From Leucaena leucocephala (lineage: Eukaryota; Streptophyta; Magnoliopsida; Fabales; Fabaceae), in NCBI GenBank assembly GCA_037074615.1, contig JAYWLJ010000065.1, forward strand, positions 374,501-438,500: DNA of 64,000 nucleotides. Direction: 5' to 3'. The notes under the pieces were generated by a model. It was not told the origin of the DNA, did not search any database, and saw only the letters and a program-made list of their open reading frames with translations. This document shows positions 10,366 to 21,931 of this stretch, in pieces (positions within the stretch are counted from its first letter, which is position 1; the number at the start of each line of letters is the position of its first letter). The translations under genes and the position numbers were made by a program.

Positions 10366-11835
10366 CGCCGCTCGCAGAAAAATTCATCTGACACCTGAAA
10401 ACACAAAAATCCCAAAACTGTCCGAAATGGAACTTTTGGGCCATCGTCTGGTCTGGGTTTGGCAATTTCTACAGGGCAACGTCGACGTCGATAAATTATG
10501 AAACTGGACTCCCTGGAAAGCTTGGCAAGTCTACTTGGCAGATAAATTATCGCCGCTCGCAGAAAAATTCATCTGACACCCGAAAACACAAAAATCCCAA
10601 AACTGTCCGAAATGGAACTTTTGGGCCATCGTCTGGTCTGGGTTTGGCAATTTCTACAGGGCAACATCGACGTCGGTAAATTATGAAACCGGACTCCCTG
10701 GAAAGCTTGGCAAGTCTACTTTGCAGATATCACCGCTCGCAGAAAAATTCATCTGGCACCCGAAAACGCAAAAATCCAAAACCTGTCCGAAATGGAACTA
10801 TTGGGCCATCGTGTGGTCTGGGTTTGACAATTTCTACAGGGCAATGTCGACGTCGATAAATTATGAAACCGGACACCCTGGAAAGCTTGGCAAGTCTACT
10901 TTGCAGATAAATTATCACCGCTCGCAGAAAAATTCATCTGACACCTGAAAACACAAAAATCACAAACCTGTCCGAAATGGAACTTTTGGGCCATCGTGTG
11001 GTCTGGGTTTGGCAATTTCTACAGGGCAACGTAGATGTCGATAAATTATGAAACCGGACTCCCTGGAAAGCTTGGCAAGTCTACTTTGCAGATATCACCG
11101 TTCGCAGAAAAATTCATCTGGCACCCGAAAACGCAAAAATCACAAACCTGTCCGAAATGGAACTTTTGGGCCATCGTGTGGTCTGGGTTTGACAATTTCT
11201 ACAGGGTAATGTCGACGTCGATAAATTATGAAACCAGACACTCTGGAAAGCTTGGCAAGTCTACTTTGCAGATAAATTATCACCGCTCGCAGAAAAATTC
11301 ATCTGACACCTGAAAACACAAAAATCACAAACCTGTCCGAAATGGAACTTTTGGGCCATCGTGTGGTCTGGGTTTGGCAATTTCTACAGGGCAACGTAGA
11401 TGTCGATAAATTATGAAACCGGACTCCCTGGAAAGCTTGGCAAGTATAATTTGCAGATAAATTATCACCGCTCGCAGAAAAATTCATCTGGCACCCGAAA
11501 ACGCAAAAATCCTAAAACTGTCCGCAATGGAAGTTTTGGGCCATCGTGTGGTCTAGGTTTGGCAATTTCTACAGGGCAATGTCGACGTCGATAAATTATG
11601 AAACCGGACACTCTGGAAAGCTTTGCAAGTCTACTTTGCAGATAAATTATCACTGCTCGCAGAAAAATTCATCTGCCACCTGAAAACACAAAAATCACAA
11701 ACCAGTCCGAAATGGAACTTTTGGGCCATCGTGTGGTCTGGGTTTGGCAATTTCTACAGGGCAACGTAGATGTCGATAAATTATGAAACCGGACTCCCTG
11801 GAAAGCTTGGCAAGTCTACTTTGCAGATAAATTAT
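10366..11835 (+). repeat. 2,575-bp HOR, partial copy 2
   Basis: This block repeats 7,791-9,260 at offset 2,575 with both GATATC monomers (about 10,727 and 11,091) and the GTATAATTTGC monomer (about 11,445). It stops after eight monomers (1,470 bp). At 11,836 the sequence passes into the module that is also found 32,095 bp downstream. The block is the last place in the window where the GTATAATTTGC variant is seen. Confidence 0.78.
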
Positions 11836-14800
11836 CGCCGCTCGCAAAAAAATTCATCTGACACCTGAAAACACAAAAATCCCAAAACTGTCCGAAATGG
11901 AACTTTTGGGCCATCGTCTGGTCTGGGTTTGGCAATTTCTACAGGGCAACGTCGACGTCGATAAATTATGAAACTGGACTCCCTGGAAAGCTTGGCAAGT
12001 CTACTTGGCAGATAAATTATCGCCGCTCGCAGAAAAATTCATCTGACACCCGAAAACACAAAAATCCCAAAACTGTCCGAAATGGAACTTTTGGGCCATC
12101 GTCTGGTCTGGGTTTGGCAATTTCTACAGGGCAACGTCGACGTCGGTAAATTATGAAACCGGACTCCCTGGAAAGCTTGGCAAGTCTACTTTGCAGATAA
12201 ATTATCACCGCTCGCAGAAAAATTCATCTGGCACCCGAAAACGCAAAAATCCCAAAACTGTTCGGAATGGAAGTTTTGCGCCATCGTTGGTCTGGGTTTG
12301 GCAATTTCTACAGGGCAACGTAGATGTCGATAAATTATGAAACCGGACTCCCTGGAAAGCTTGGCAAGTCTACTTTGCAGATAAATTATCACCGCTCGCA
12401 GAAAAATTCATCTGGCACCCGAAAAACGCAAAAATCCCAAAACTGTCTGAAATGGAAGTTTTGGGCCATCGTGTGGTCTAGGTTTGGCAATTTCTACAGG
12501 GCAACGTAGATGTCGATAAATTATGAAACCGGACTCCCTGGAAAGCTTGGCAAGTCTACTTTGCAGATAAATTATCACCGCTAGCAGAAAAATTCATCTG
12601 GCACCCGAAAACACAAAAATCCCAAAACTGTCCGAAATGGAAGTTTTGGGCCATCGTGTGGTCTGGGTTTGGTAATTTCTACAGGGCAACGTAGATGTCG
12701 ATAAATTATGAAACCGGACTCCCTGGAAAGCTTGGCAAGTCTACTTTGCAGATAAATTATCACCGCTCGCAGAAAAATTCATCTGGCACCCGAAAACGCA
12801 AAAATCACAAACCTGTCCGAAATGGAACTTTTGGGCCATCGTGTGGTCTGGGTTTGACAATTTCTACAGGGCAATGTCGACGTCGATAAATTATGAAACT
12901 GGACTCCCTGGAAAGCTTGGCAAGTCTACTTTGCAGATAAATTATCACCGCTCGCAGAAAAATTCATCTGGCACCCGAAAACGCAAAAATCACAAACCTG
13001 TCCGAAATGGAACTTTTGGGCCATCGTGTGGTCTGGGTTTGACAATTTCTACAGGGCAATGTCGACGTCGATAAATTATGAAACCGGACACCCTGGAAAG
13101 CTTGGCAAGTCTACTTTGCAGATAAATTATCACCGCTCGCAGAAAAATTCATCTGACACCTGAAAACACAAAAATCACAAACCTGTCCGAAATGGAACTT
13201 TTGGGCCATCGTGTGGTCTGGGTTTGGCAATTTCTACAGGGCAACGTAGATGTCGATAAATTATGAAACCCGACTCCCTGGAAAGCTTGGCAAGTCTACT
13301 TTGCAGATAAATTATCACCGCTCGCACAAAAATTCATCTGGCACCCGAAAACGCAAAAATCCCAAAACTGTTCGGAATGGAAGTTTTGCGCCATCGTTGG
13401 TCTGGGTTTGGCAATTTCTACAGGGCAACGTAGATGTCGATAAATTATGAAACCGGACTCCCTGGAAAGCTTGGCAAGTCTACTTTGCAGATAAATTATC
13501 ACCGCTCGCAGAAAAATTCATCTGGCACCCGAAAACGCAAAAATCCCAAAACTGTCCGAAATGGAACTTTTGGGCCATCGTGTGGTCTGGGTTTGGCAAT
13601 TTCTACAGGGCAACGTAGAGGTCGATAAATTATGAAACCGGACTCCCTGGAAAGCTTGGCAAGTCTACTTTGCAGATAAATTATCACCGCTCGCAGAAAA
13701 ATTCATCTGGCACCCGAAAACGCAAAAAGCACAAACCTGTCTGAAATGGAAGTTTTGGGCCATCGTGTGGTCTGGGTTTGACAATTTCTACAGGGCAATG
13801 TCGACGTCGATAAATTATGAAACCGGACTCCCTGGAAAGCTTGGCAAGTCTACTTTGCAGATAAATTATCACCAATAGCAGAAAAATTCATCTGGCTCCC
13901 GAAAACGCAAAAATCCCAAAACTGTCCGAAATGGAAGTTTTGGGCCATCGTATGGTCTGGGTTTGGCAATTTCTACAGGGCAACGTAGATGTCGATAAAT
14001 TATGAAACAGACTCCCTGGAAAGCTTGGCAAGTCTACTTTGCAGATAAATTATCACCGCTCGCAGAAAAATTCATCTGACACCCGAAAGCACAAAAATCC
14101 CAAAACTGTCTGCAATGGAACTTTTGGGCCATCGTCTGGTCTGGGTTTGGCAATTTCTACAGGGCAACGTCGACGTCGATAAATTATGAAAATGGACTCC
14201 CTGGAAAGCTTGGCAAGTCTACTTTGCAGATAAATTATCACCGCTCGCAGAAAAATTCATCTGACACCCGAAAGCACAAAAATCCCAAAACTGTCCGCAA
14301 TGGAAATTTTGGGCCATCGTGTGGTCTGGGTTTGGCAATTTCTACAGGGCAACGTAGAGGTCGATAAATTATGAAACCGGACTCCCTGGAAAGCTTGGCA
14401 AGTCTACTTTGCAGATAAATTATCACCGCTAGCAGAAAAATTCATCTGGCACCCGAAAACGCAAAAATCCAAAACCTGTCCGAAATGGAACTATTGGGCC
14501 ATCGTGTGGTCTGGGTTTGACAATTTCTACAGGGCAATGTCGACGTCGATAAATTATGAAACCGGACACCCTGGAAAGCTTGGCAAGTCTACTTTGCAGA
14601 TAAATTATCACCGCTCGCAGAAAAATTCATCTGACACCTGAAAACACAAAAATCACAAACCTGTCCGAAATGGAACTTTTGGGCCATCGTGTGGTCTGGG
14701 TTTGGCAATTTCTACAGGGCAACGTAGATGTCGATAAATTATGAAACCGGACTCCCTGGAAAGCTTGGCAAGTCTACTTTGCAGATATCACCGTTCGCAG

Positions 14801-16715
14801 AAAAATTCATCTGGCACCCGAAAACGCAAAAATCACAAACCTGTCCGAAATGGAACTTTTGGGCCATCGTGTGGTCTGGATTTGACAATTTCTACAGGGT
14901 AATGTCGACGTCGATAAATTATGAAACCGGACACCCTGGAAAGCTTGGCAAGTCTACTTTGCAGATAAATTATCACCGCTCGCAGAAAAATTCATCTGGC
15001 ACCCGAAAACGCAAAAATCCTAAAACTGTCCGCAATAGAAGTTTTGGGCCATCGTGTGGTCTGGGTTTGGCAATTTCTACAGGGCAATGTCGACGTCGAT
15101 AAATTATGAAACCGGACACTCTGGAAAGCTTGGCAAGTCTACTTTGCAGATAAATTATCACTGCTCGCAGAAAAATTCATCTGCCACCTGAAAACACAAA
15201 AATCACAAACCTGTCCGAAATGGAACTTTTGGGCCATCGTGTGGTCTGGGTTTGGCAATTTCTACAGGGCAACGTAGATGTCGATAAATTATGAAACCGG
15301 ACTCCCTGGAAAGCTTGGCAAGTCTACTTTGCAGATAAATTATCACCGCTCGCAGAAAAATTCATCTGGCACCCGAAAACGCAAAAATCCCAAAACTGTC
15401 CAAAATGGAAGTTTTGGGCCATCGTGTGGTCTGGGTTTGGCAATTTCTACAGGGCAACGTAGATGTCGATAAATTATGAAATCGGACTCCCTTGAAAGCT
15501 TGGCAAGTCTACTTTGCAGATAAATTATCACCGCTCGCAGAAAAATTCATCTGACACCTGAAAACACAAATCACAAACCTGTCCGAAATGGAACTTTTGG
15601 GCCATCGTGTGGTCTGGGTTTGGCAATTTCTACAGGGCAACGTAGATGTCGATAAATTATGAAACCGGACTCCCTGGAAAGCTTGGCAAGTCTACTTTGC
15701 AGATAAATTATCACCGCTCGCAGAAAAATTCATCTGACACCTGAAAACACAAATCACAAACCTGTCCGAAATGGAACTTTTGGGCCATCGTGTGGTCTGG
15801 GTTTGGCAATTTCTACAGGGCAACGTAGATGTCGATAAATTATGAAACCGGACTCCCTGAAAGCTTGGCAAGTCTACTTTGCAGATAAATTATCACCGCT
15901 CGCAGAAAAATTCATCTGGCACCCGAAAACACAAAAATCCCAAAACTGTCCGAAATGGAAGTTTTGGGCCATCGTGTGGTCTGGGTTTGGTAATTTCTAC
16001 AGGGCAACGTAGATGTCGATAAATTATGAAACCGGACTCCCTGGAAAGCTTGGCAAGTCTACTTTGCAGATAAATTATCACCGCTCGCAGAAAAATTCAT
16101 CTGGCACCCGAAAACGCAAAAATCACAAACCTGTCCGAAATGGAACTTTTGGGCCATCGTGTGGTCTGGGTTTGACAATTTCTACAGGGCAATGTCGACG
16201 TCGATAAATTATGAAACTGGACTCCCTGGAAAGCTTGGCAAGTCTACTTTGCAGATAAATTATCACCGCTCGCAGAAAAATTCATCTGGCACCTGAAAAC
16301 GCAAAAATCACAAACCTGTCCGAAATGGAACTTTTGGGCCATCGTGTGGTCTGGGTTTGGCAATTTCTACAGGGCAACGTAGAGGTCGATAAATTATGAA
16401 ACCGGACTCCCTGGAAAGCTTGGCAAGTCTACTTTGCAGATAAATTATCACCGCTCGCAGAAAAATTCATCTGGCACCCGAAAAACGCAAAAATCCCAAA
16501 ACTGTCTGAAATGGAAGTTTTGGGCCATCGTGTGGTCTAGGTTTGGCAATTTCTACAGGGCAACGTAGATGTCGATAAATTATGAAACCGGACTCCCTGG
16601 AAAGCTTGGCAAGTCTACTTTGCAGATAAATTATCACCGCTAGCAGAAAAATTCATCTGGCACCCGAAAACACAAAAATCCCAAAACTGTCCGAAATGGA
16701 AGTTTTGGGCCATCG
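11836..16715 (+). repeat. Long-range duplicated module, copy 1 (partner at 43,931)
   Basis: About 4.9 kb in which each monomer variant matches 43,931-48,809 at an offset of 32,095 bp, falling to 32,094 after a 1-bp loss near 46,728. The match spans the CGCC monomers, the CATCGTTGG losses (12,286 and 13,396), the five-A gain (12,421), the CACCAATAGCAG monomer (13,872), the GATATC monomer (14,784) and the ACACAAATCAC 2-bp losses (about 15,565 and 15,750). It ends near 16,715, where CATCGTCTGG here opposes CATCGTGTGG in the partner. Differences are few single bases, for example GCAAAAAAATTC near 11,846. Confidence 0.82.
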
Positions 16716-19368
16716 TCTGGTCTGGGTTTGGCAATTTCTACAGGGCAACGTCGACGTCGATAAATTATGAAACTGGACTCCCTGGAAAGCTTGGCAAGTC
16801 TACTTGGCAGATAAATTATCGCCGCTCGCAGAAAAATTCATCTGACACCCGAAAACACAAAAATCCCAAAACTGTCCGCAATGGAACTTTTGGGCCATCG
16901 TGTGGTCTGGGTTTGGCAATTTCTACAGGGCAACGTAGAGGTCGATAAATTATGAAACCGGACTCCCTGGAAAGCTTGGCAAGTCTACTTTGCAGATAAA
17001 TTATCACCGCTCGCAGAAAAATTCATCTGGCACCCGAAAACGTAAAAAGCACAAACCTGTCTGAAATGGAAGTTTTGGGCCATCGTGTGGTCTGGGTTTG
17101 ACAATTTCTACAGGGCAATGTCGACGTCGATAAATTATGAAACCGGACTCCCTGGAAAGCTTGGCAAGTCTACTTTGCAGATAAATTATCACCAATAGCA
17201 GAAAAATTCATCTGGCTCCCGAAAACGCAAAAATCCCAAAACTGTCCGAAATGGAAGTTTTGGGCCATCGTATGGTCTGGGTTTGGCAATTTCTACAGGG
17301 CAACGTAGATGTCGATAAATTATGAAACAGACTCCCTGGAAGGCAAGTCTACTTTGCAGATAAATTATCACCGCTCGCAGAAAAATTCATCTGACACCCG
17401 AAAGCACAAAAATCCCAAAACTGTCTGCAATGGAACTTTTGGGCCATCGTCTGGTCTGGGTTTGGCAATTTCTACAGGGCAACGTCGACGTCGATAAATT
17501 ATGAAAATGGACTCCCTGGAAAGCTTGGCAAGTCTACTTTGCAGATAAATTATCACCGCTCGCAGAAAAATTCATATGACACCCGAAAGCACAAAAATCC
17601 CAAAACTGTCCGCAATGGAAATTTTGGGCCATCGTGTGGTCTGGGTTTGGCAATTTCTACAGGGCAACGTAGAGGTCGATAAATTATGAAACCGGACTCC
17701 CTGGAAAGCTTGGCAAGTCTACTTTGCAGATAAATTATCACCGCTAGCAGAAAAATTCATCTGGCACCCGAAAACGCAAAAATCCAAAACCTGTCCGAAA
17801 TGGAACTATTGGGCCATCGTGTGGTCTGGGTTTGACAATTTCTACAGGGCAATGTCGACGTCGATAAATTATGAAACCGGACACCCTGGAAAGCTTGGCA
17901 AGTCTACTTTGCAGATAAATTATCACCGCTCGCAGAAAAATTCATCTGACACCTGAAAACACAAAAATCACAAACCTGTCCGAAATGGAACTTTTGGGCC
18001 ATCGTGTGGTCTGGGTTTGGCAATTTCTACAGGGCAACGTAGATGTCGATAAATTATGAAACCGGACTCCCTGGAAAGCTTGGCAAGTCTACTTTGCAGA
18101 TAAATTATCACCGCTCGCAGAAAAATTCATCTGACACCTGAAAACACAAATCACAAACCTGTCCGAAATGGAACTTTTGGGCCATCGTGTGGTCTGGGTT
18201 TGGCAATTTCTACAGGGCAACGTAGATGTCGATAAATTATGAAACCGGACTCCCTGGAAAGCTTGGCAAGTCTACTTTGCAGATAAATTATCACCGCTCG
18301 CAGAAAAATTCATCTGGCACCCGAAAACGCAAAAATCACAAACCTGTCCGAAATGGAACTTTTGGGCCATCGTGTGGTCTGGGTTTGACAATTTCTACAG
18401 GGCAATGTCGACGTCGATAAATTATGAAACCGGACACCCTGGAAAGCTTGGCAAGTCTACTTTGCAGATAAATTATCACCGCTCGCAGAAAAATTCATCT
18501 GACACCTGAAAACACAAAAATCACAAACCTGTCCGAAATGGAACTTTTGGGCCATCGTGTGGTCTGGGTTTGGCAATTTCTACAGGGCAACGTAGAGGTC
18601 GATAAATTATGAAACCGGACTCCCTGGAAAGCTTGGCAAGTCTACTTTGCAGATAAATTATCACCGCTTGCAGAAAAATTCATCTGGCACCCGAAAACAC
18701 AAAAATCCCAAAACTGTCCGAAATGGAAGTTTTGGGCCATCGTCTGGTCTGGGTTTGGCAATTTCTACAGGGCAACGTCGACGTCGATAAATTATGAAAC
18801 TGGACTCCCTGGAAAGCTTGGCAAGTCTACTTGGCAGATAAATTATCGCCGCTCGCAGAAAAATTCATCTGACACCCGAAAACACAAAAATCCCAAAACT
18901 GTCCGCAATGGAACTTTTGGGCCATCGTGTGGTCTGGGTTTGGCAATTTCTACAGGGCAACGTAGAGGTCGATAAATTATGAAACCGGACTCCCTGGAAA
19001 GCTTGGCAAGTCTACTTTGCAGATAAATTATCACCGCTCGCAGAAAAATTCATCTGGCACCCGAAAACGTAAAAAGCACAAACCTGTCTGAAATGGAAGT
19101 TTTGGGCCATCGTGTGGTCTGGGTTTGACAATTTCTACAGGGCAATGTCGACGTCGATAAATTATGAAACCGGACTCCCTGGAAAGCTTGGCAAGTCTAC
19201 TTTGCAGATAAATTATCACCAATAGCAGAAAAATTCATCTGGCTCCCGAAAACGCAAAAATCCCAAAACTGTCCGAAATGGAAGTTTTGGGCCATCGTAT
19301 GGTCTGGGTTTGGCAATTTCTACAGGGCAACGTAGATGTCGATAAATTATGAAACAGACTCCCTGGAA
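12529..19368 (+). repeat. 51-monomer duplication, left copy (9,403-bp offset)
   Basis: Monomer order and private variants match 21,932-28,771 at a constant offset of 9,403 bp. The offset equals 51 x 185 minus 32, and the net of the indels I can list between the two starts is also minus 32. The match includes the CACCAATAGCAG monomer, the GATATC monomer, two ACACAAATCAC losses, the CCCTGAAAGC 1-bp loss and the AGCTT deletion near 17,340. It begins after the ACCGGAC/ACTGGAC difference at about 12,528 and ends where GGAAGGCAAGGC (about 19,365) opposes GGAAAGCTTGG. Confidence 0.82.
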
Positions 19369-20290
19369 GGCAAGGCTACTTTGCAGATAAATTATCACCG
19401 CTCGCAGAAAAATTCATCTGACACCCGAAAGCACAAAAATCCCAAAACTGTCTGCAATGGAACTTTTGGGCCATCGTCTGGTCTGGGTTTGGCAATTTCT
19501 ACAGGGCAACGTCGACGTCGATAAATTATGAAAATGGACTCCCTGGAAAGCTTGGCAAGTCTACTTTGCAGATAAATTATCACCGCTCGCAGAAAAATTC
19601 ATATGACACCCGAAAGCACAAAAATCCCAAAACTGTCCGCAATGGAAATTTTGGGCCATCGTGTGGTCTGGGTTTGGCAATTTCTACAGGGCAACGTAGA
19701 GGTCGATAAATTATGAAACCGGACTCCCTGGAAAGCTTGGCAAGTCTACTTTGCAGATAAATTATCACCGCTAGCAGAAAAATTCATCTGGCACCCGAAA
19801 ACGCAAAAATCCAAAACCTGTCCGAAATGGAACTATTGGGCCATCGTGTGGTCTGGGTTTGACAATTTCTACAGGGCAATGTCGACGTCGATAAATTATG
19901 AAACCGGACACCCTGGAAAGCTTGGCAAGTCTACTTTGCAGATAAATTATCACCGCTCGCAGAAAAATTCATCTGACACCTGAAAACACAAAAATCACAA
20001 ACCTGTCCGAAATGGAACTTTTGGGCCATCGTGTGGTCTGGGTTTGGCAATTTCTACAGGGCAACGTAGATGTCGATAAATTATGAAACCGGACTCCCTG
20101 GAAAGCTTGGCAAGTCTACTTTGCAGATAAATTATCACCGCTCGCAGAAAAATTCATCTGACACCTGAAAACACAAATCACAAACCTGTCCGAAATGGAA
20201 CTTTTGGGCCATCGTGTGGTCTGGGTTTGGCAATTTCTACAGGGCAACGTAGATGTCGATAAATTATGAAACCGGACTCCCTGGAAAGCT
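16643..20290 (+). repeat. 11-monomer tandem duplication (2,027 bp)
   Basis: Sequence from 16,643 repeats at 18,670 and continues to about 20,290, so there is one full 2,027-bp unit plus a partial second. The period equals 11 x 185 minus 8 (one AGCTT-plus-1 monomer and one ACACAAATCAC monomer). The same 2,027-bp duplication is present at 26,219/28,246 and, more completely, at 31,566/33,593 and 32,494/34,521. Private differences between the units include CGCTAGCAG against CGCTTGCAG at 16,642/18,669 and GCTTGGCAAG against GCTTGACAAG at about 20,291. Confidence 0.82.
17302..17510 (+). repeat. Monomer with AGCTT deletion (HindIII site lost) and 1-bp loss
   Basis: Near 17,327 the usual GAAACCGGACTCC reads GAAACAGACTCC (loss of 1 bp), and the following GGAAAGCTTGGCAAG reads GGAAGGCAAG (loss of AGCTT), which destroys the HindIII site. 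The same double variant occurs near 19,354, 26,730, 32,077 and 34,104. The single 1-bp loss with the HindIII site intact occurs near 14,007, 23,410, 28,757, 46,101, 50,159, 52,742 and 55,695. The single-loss form is therefore probably the parent, and the AGCTT loss came later, inside one HOR lineage. The copy near 19,354 has a further change (GGCAAGGCTAC). Confidence 0.85.
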
Positions 20291-20466
20291 TGACAAGTCT
20301 ACTTTGCAGATAAATTATCACCGCTCGCAGAAAAATTCATCTGACACCTGAAAACACAAATCACAAACCTGTCCGAAATGGAACTTTTGGGCCATCGTGT
20401 GGTCTGGGTTTGGCAATTTCTACAGGGCAACGTAGATGTCGATAAATTATGAAACCGGACTCCCTG

Positions 20467-21622
20467 AAAGCTTGGCAAGTCTACTTTGCAGATAAATTAT
20501 CACCGCTCGCAGAAAAATTCATCTGGCACCCGAAAACACAAAAATCCCAAAACTGTCCGAAATGGAAGTTTTGGGCCATCGTGTGGTCTGGGTGTTGTAA
20601 TTTCTACAGGGCAACGTAGATGTCGATAAATTATGAAACCGGACTCCCTGGAAAGCTTGGCAAGTCTACTTTGCAGATAAATTATCACCGCTCGCAGAAA
20701 AATTCATCTGGCACCCGAAAACGCAAAAATCACAAACCTGTCCGAAATGGAACTTTTGGGCCATCGTGTGGTCTGGGTTTGACAATTTCTACAGGGCAAT
20801 GTCGACGTCGATAAATTATGAAACTGGACTCCCTGGAAAGCTTGGCAAGTCTACTTTGCAGATAAATTATCACCGCTCGCAGAAAAATTCATCTGGCACC
20901 CGAAAACGCAAAAATCACAAACCTGTCCGAAATGGAACTTTTGGGCCATCGTGTGGTCTGGGTTTGACAATTTCTACAGGGCAATGTCGACGTCGATAAA
21001 TTATGAAACCGGACACCCTGGAAAGCTTGGCAAGTCTACTTTGCAGATAAATTATCACTGCTCGCAGAAAAATTCATCTGACACCTGAAAACACAAAAAT
21101 CACAAACCTGTCCGAAATGGAACTTTTGGGCCATCGTGTGGTCTGGGTTTGGCAATTTCTACAGGGCAACGTAGATGTCGATAAATTATGAAACCCGACT
21201 CCCTGGAAAGCTTGGCAAGTCTACTTTGCAGATAAATTATCACCGCTCGCACAAAAATTCATCTGGCACCCGAAAACGCAAAAATCCTAAAACTGTCCGC
21301 AATGGAAGTTTTGGGCCATCGTGTGGTCTAGGTTTGGCAATTTCTACAGGGCAATGTCGACGTCGATAAATTATGAAACCGGACACTCTGGAAAGCTTGG
21401 CAAGTCTACTTTGCAGATAAATTATCACTGCTCGCAGAAAAATTCATCTGCCACCTGAAAACACAAAAATCACAAACCTGTCCGAAATGGAACTTTTGGG
21501 CCATCGTGTGGTCTGGGTTTGGCAATTTCTACAGGGCAACGTAGATGTCGATAAATTATGAAACCGGACTCCCTGGAAAGCTTGGCAAGTCTACTTTGCA
21601 GATAAATTATCACCGCTCGCAG
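20467..21622 (+). repeat. Segment shared with 35,035-36,190 (offset 14,568)
   Basis: About 1.16 kb matches 35,035-36,190. It is tied together by a rare variant, GGGTGTTGTAATTTC (near 20,590 and 35,158), which I see nowhere else in the window. Upstream, the two sites differ by one whole monomer (offset 14,750 at 19,771, so 182 bp), which marks a single-monomer insertion or deletion. Downstream, they part near 21,623, where CTGACACCTG here opposes CTGGCACCCG. Confidence 0.8.
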
Positions 21623-21931
21623 AAAAATTCATCTGACACCTGAAAACACAAATCACAAACCTGTCCGAAATGGAACTTTTGGGCCATCGTGTGGTCTGGG
21701 TTTGGCAATTTCTACAGGGCAACGTAGATGTCGATAAATTATGAAACCGGACTCCCTGGAAAGCTTGGCAAGTCTACTTTGCAGATAAATTATCACCGCT
21801 CGCAGAAAAATTCATCTGGCACCCGAAAACGCAAAAATCACAAACCTGTCCGAAATGGAACTTTTGGGCCATCGTGTGGTCTGGGTTTGACAATTTCTAC
21901 AGGGCAATGTCGACGTCGATAAATTATGAAA

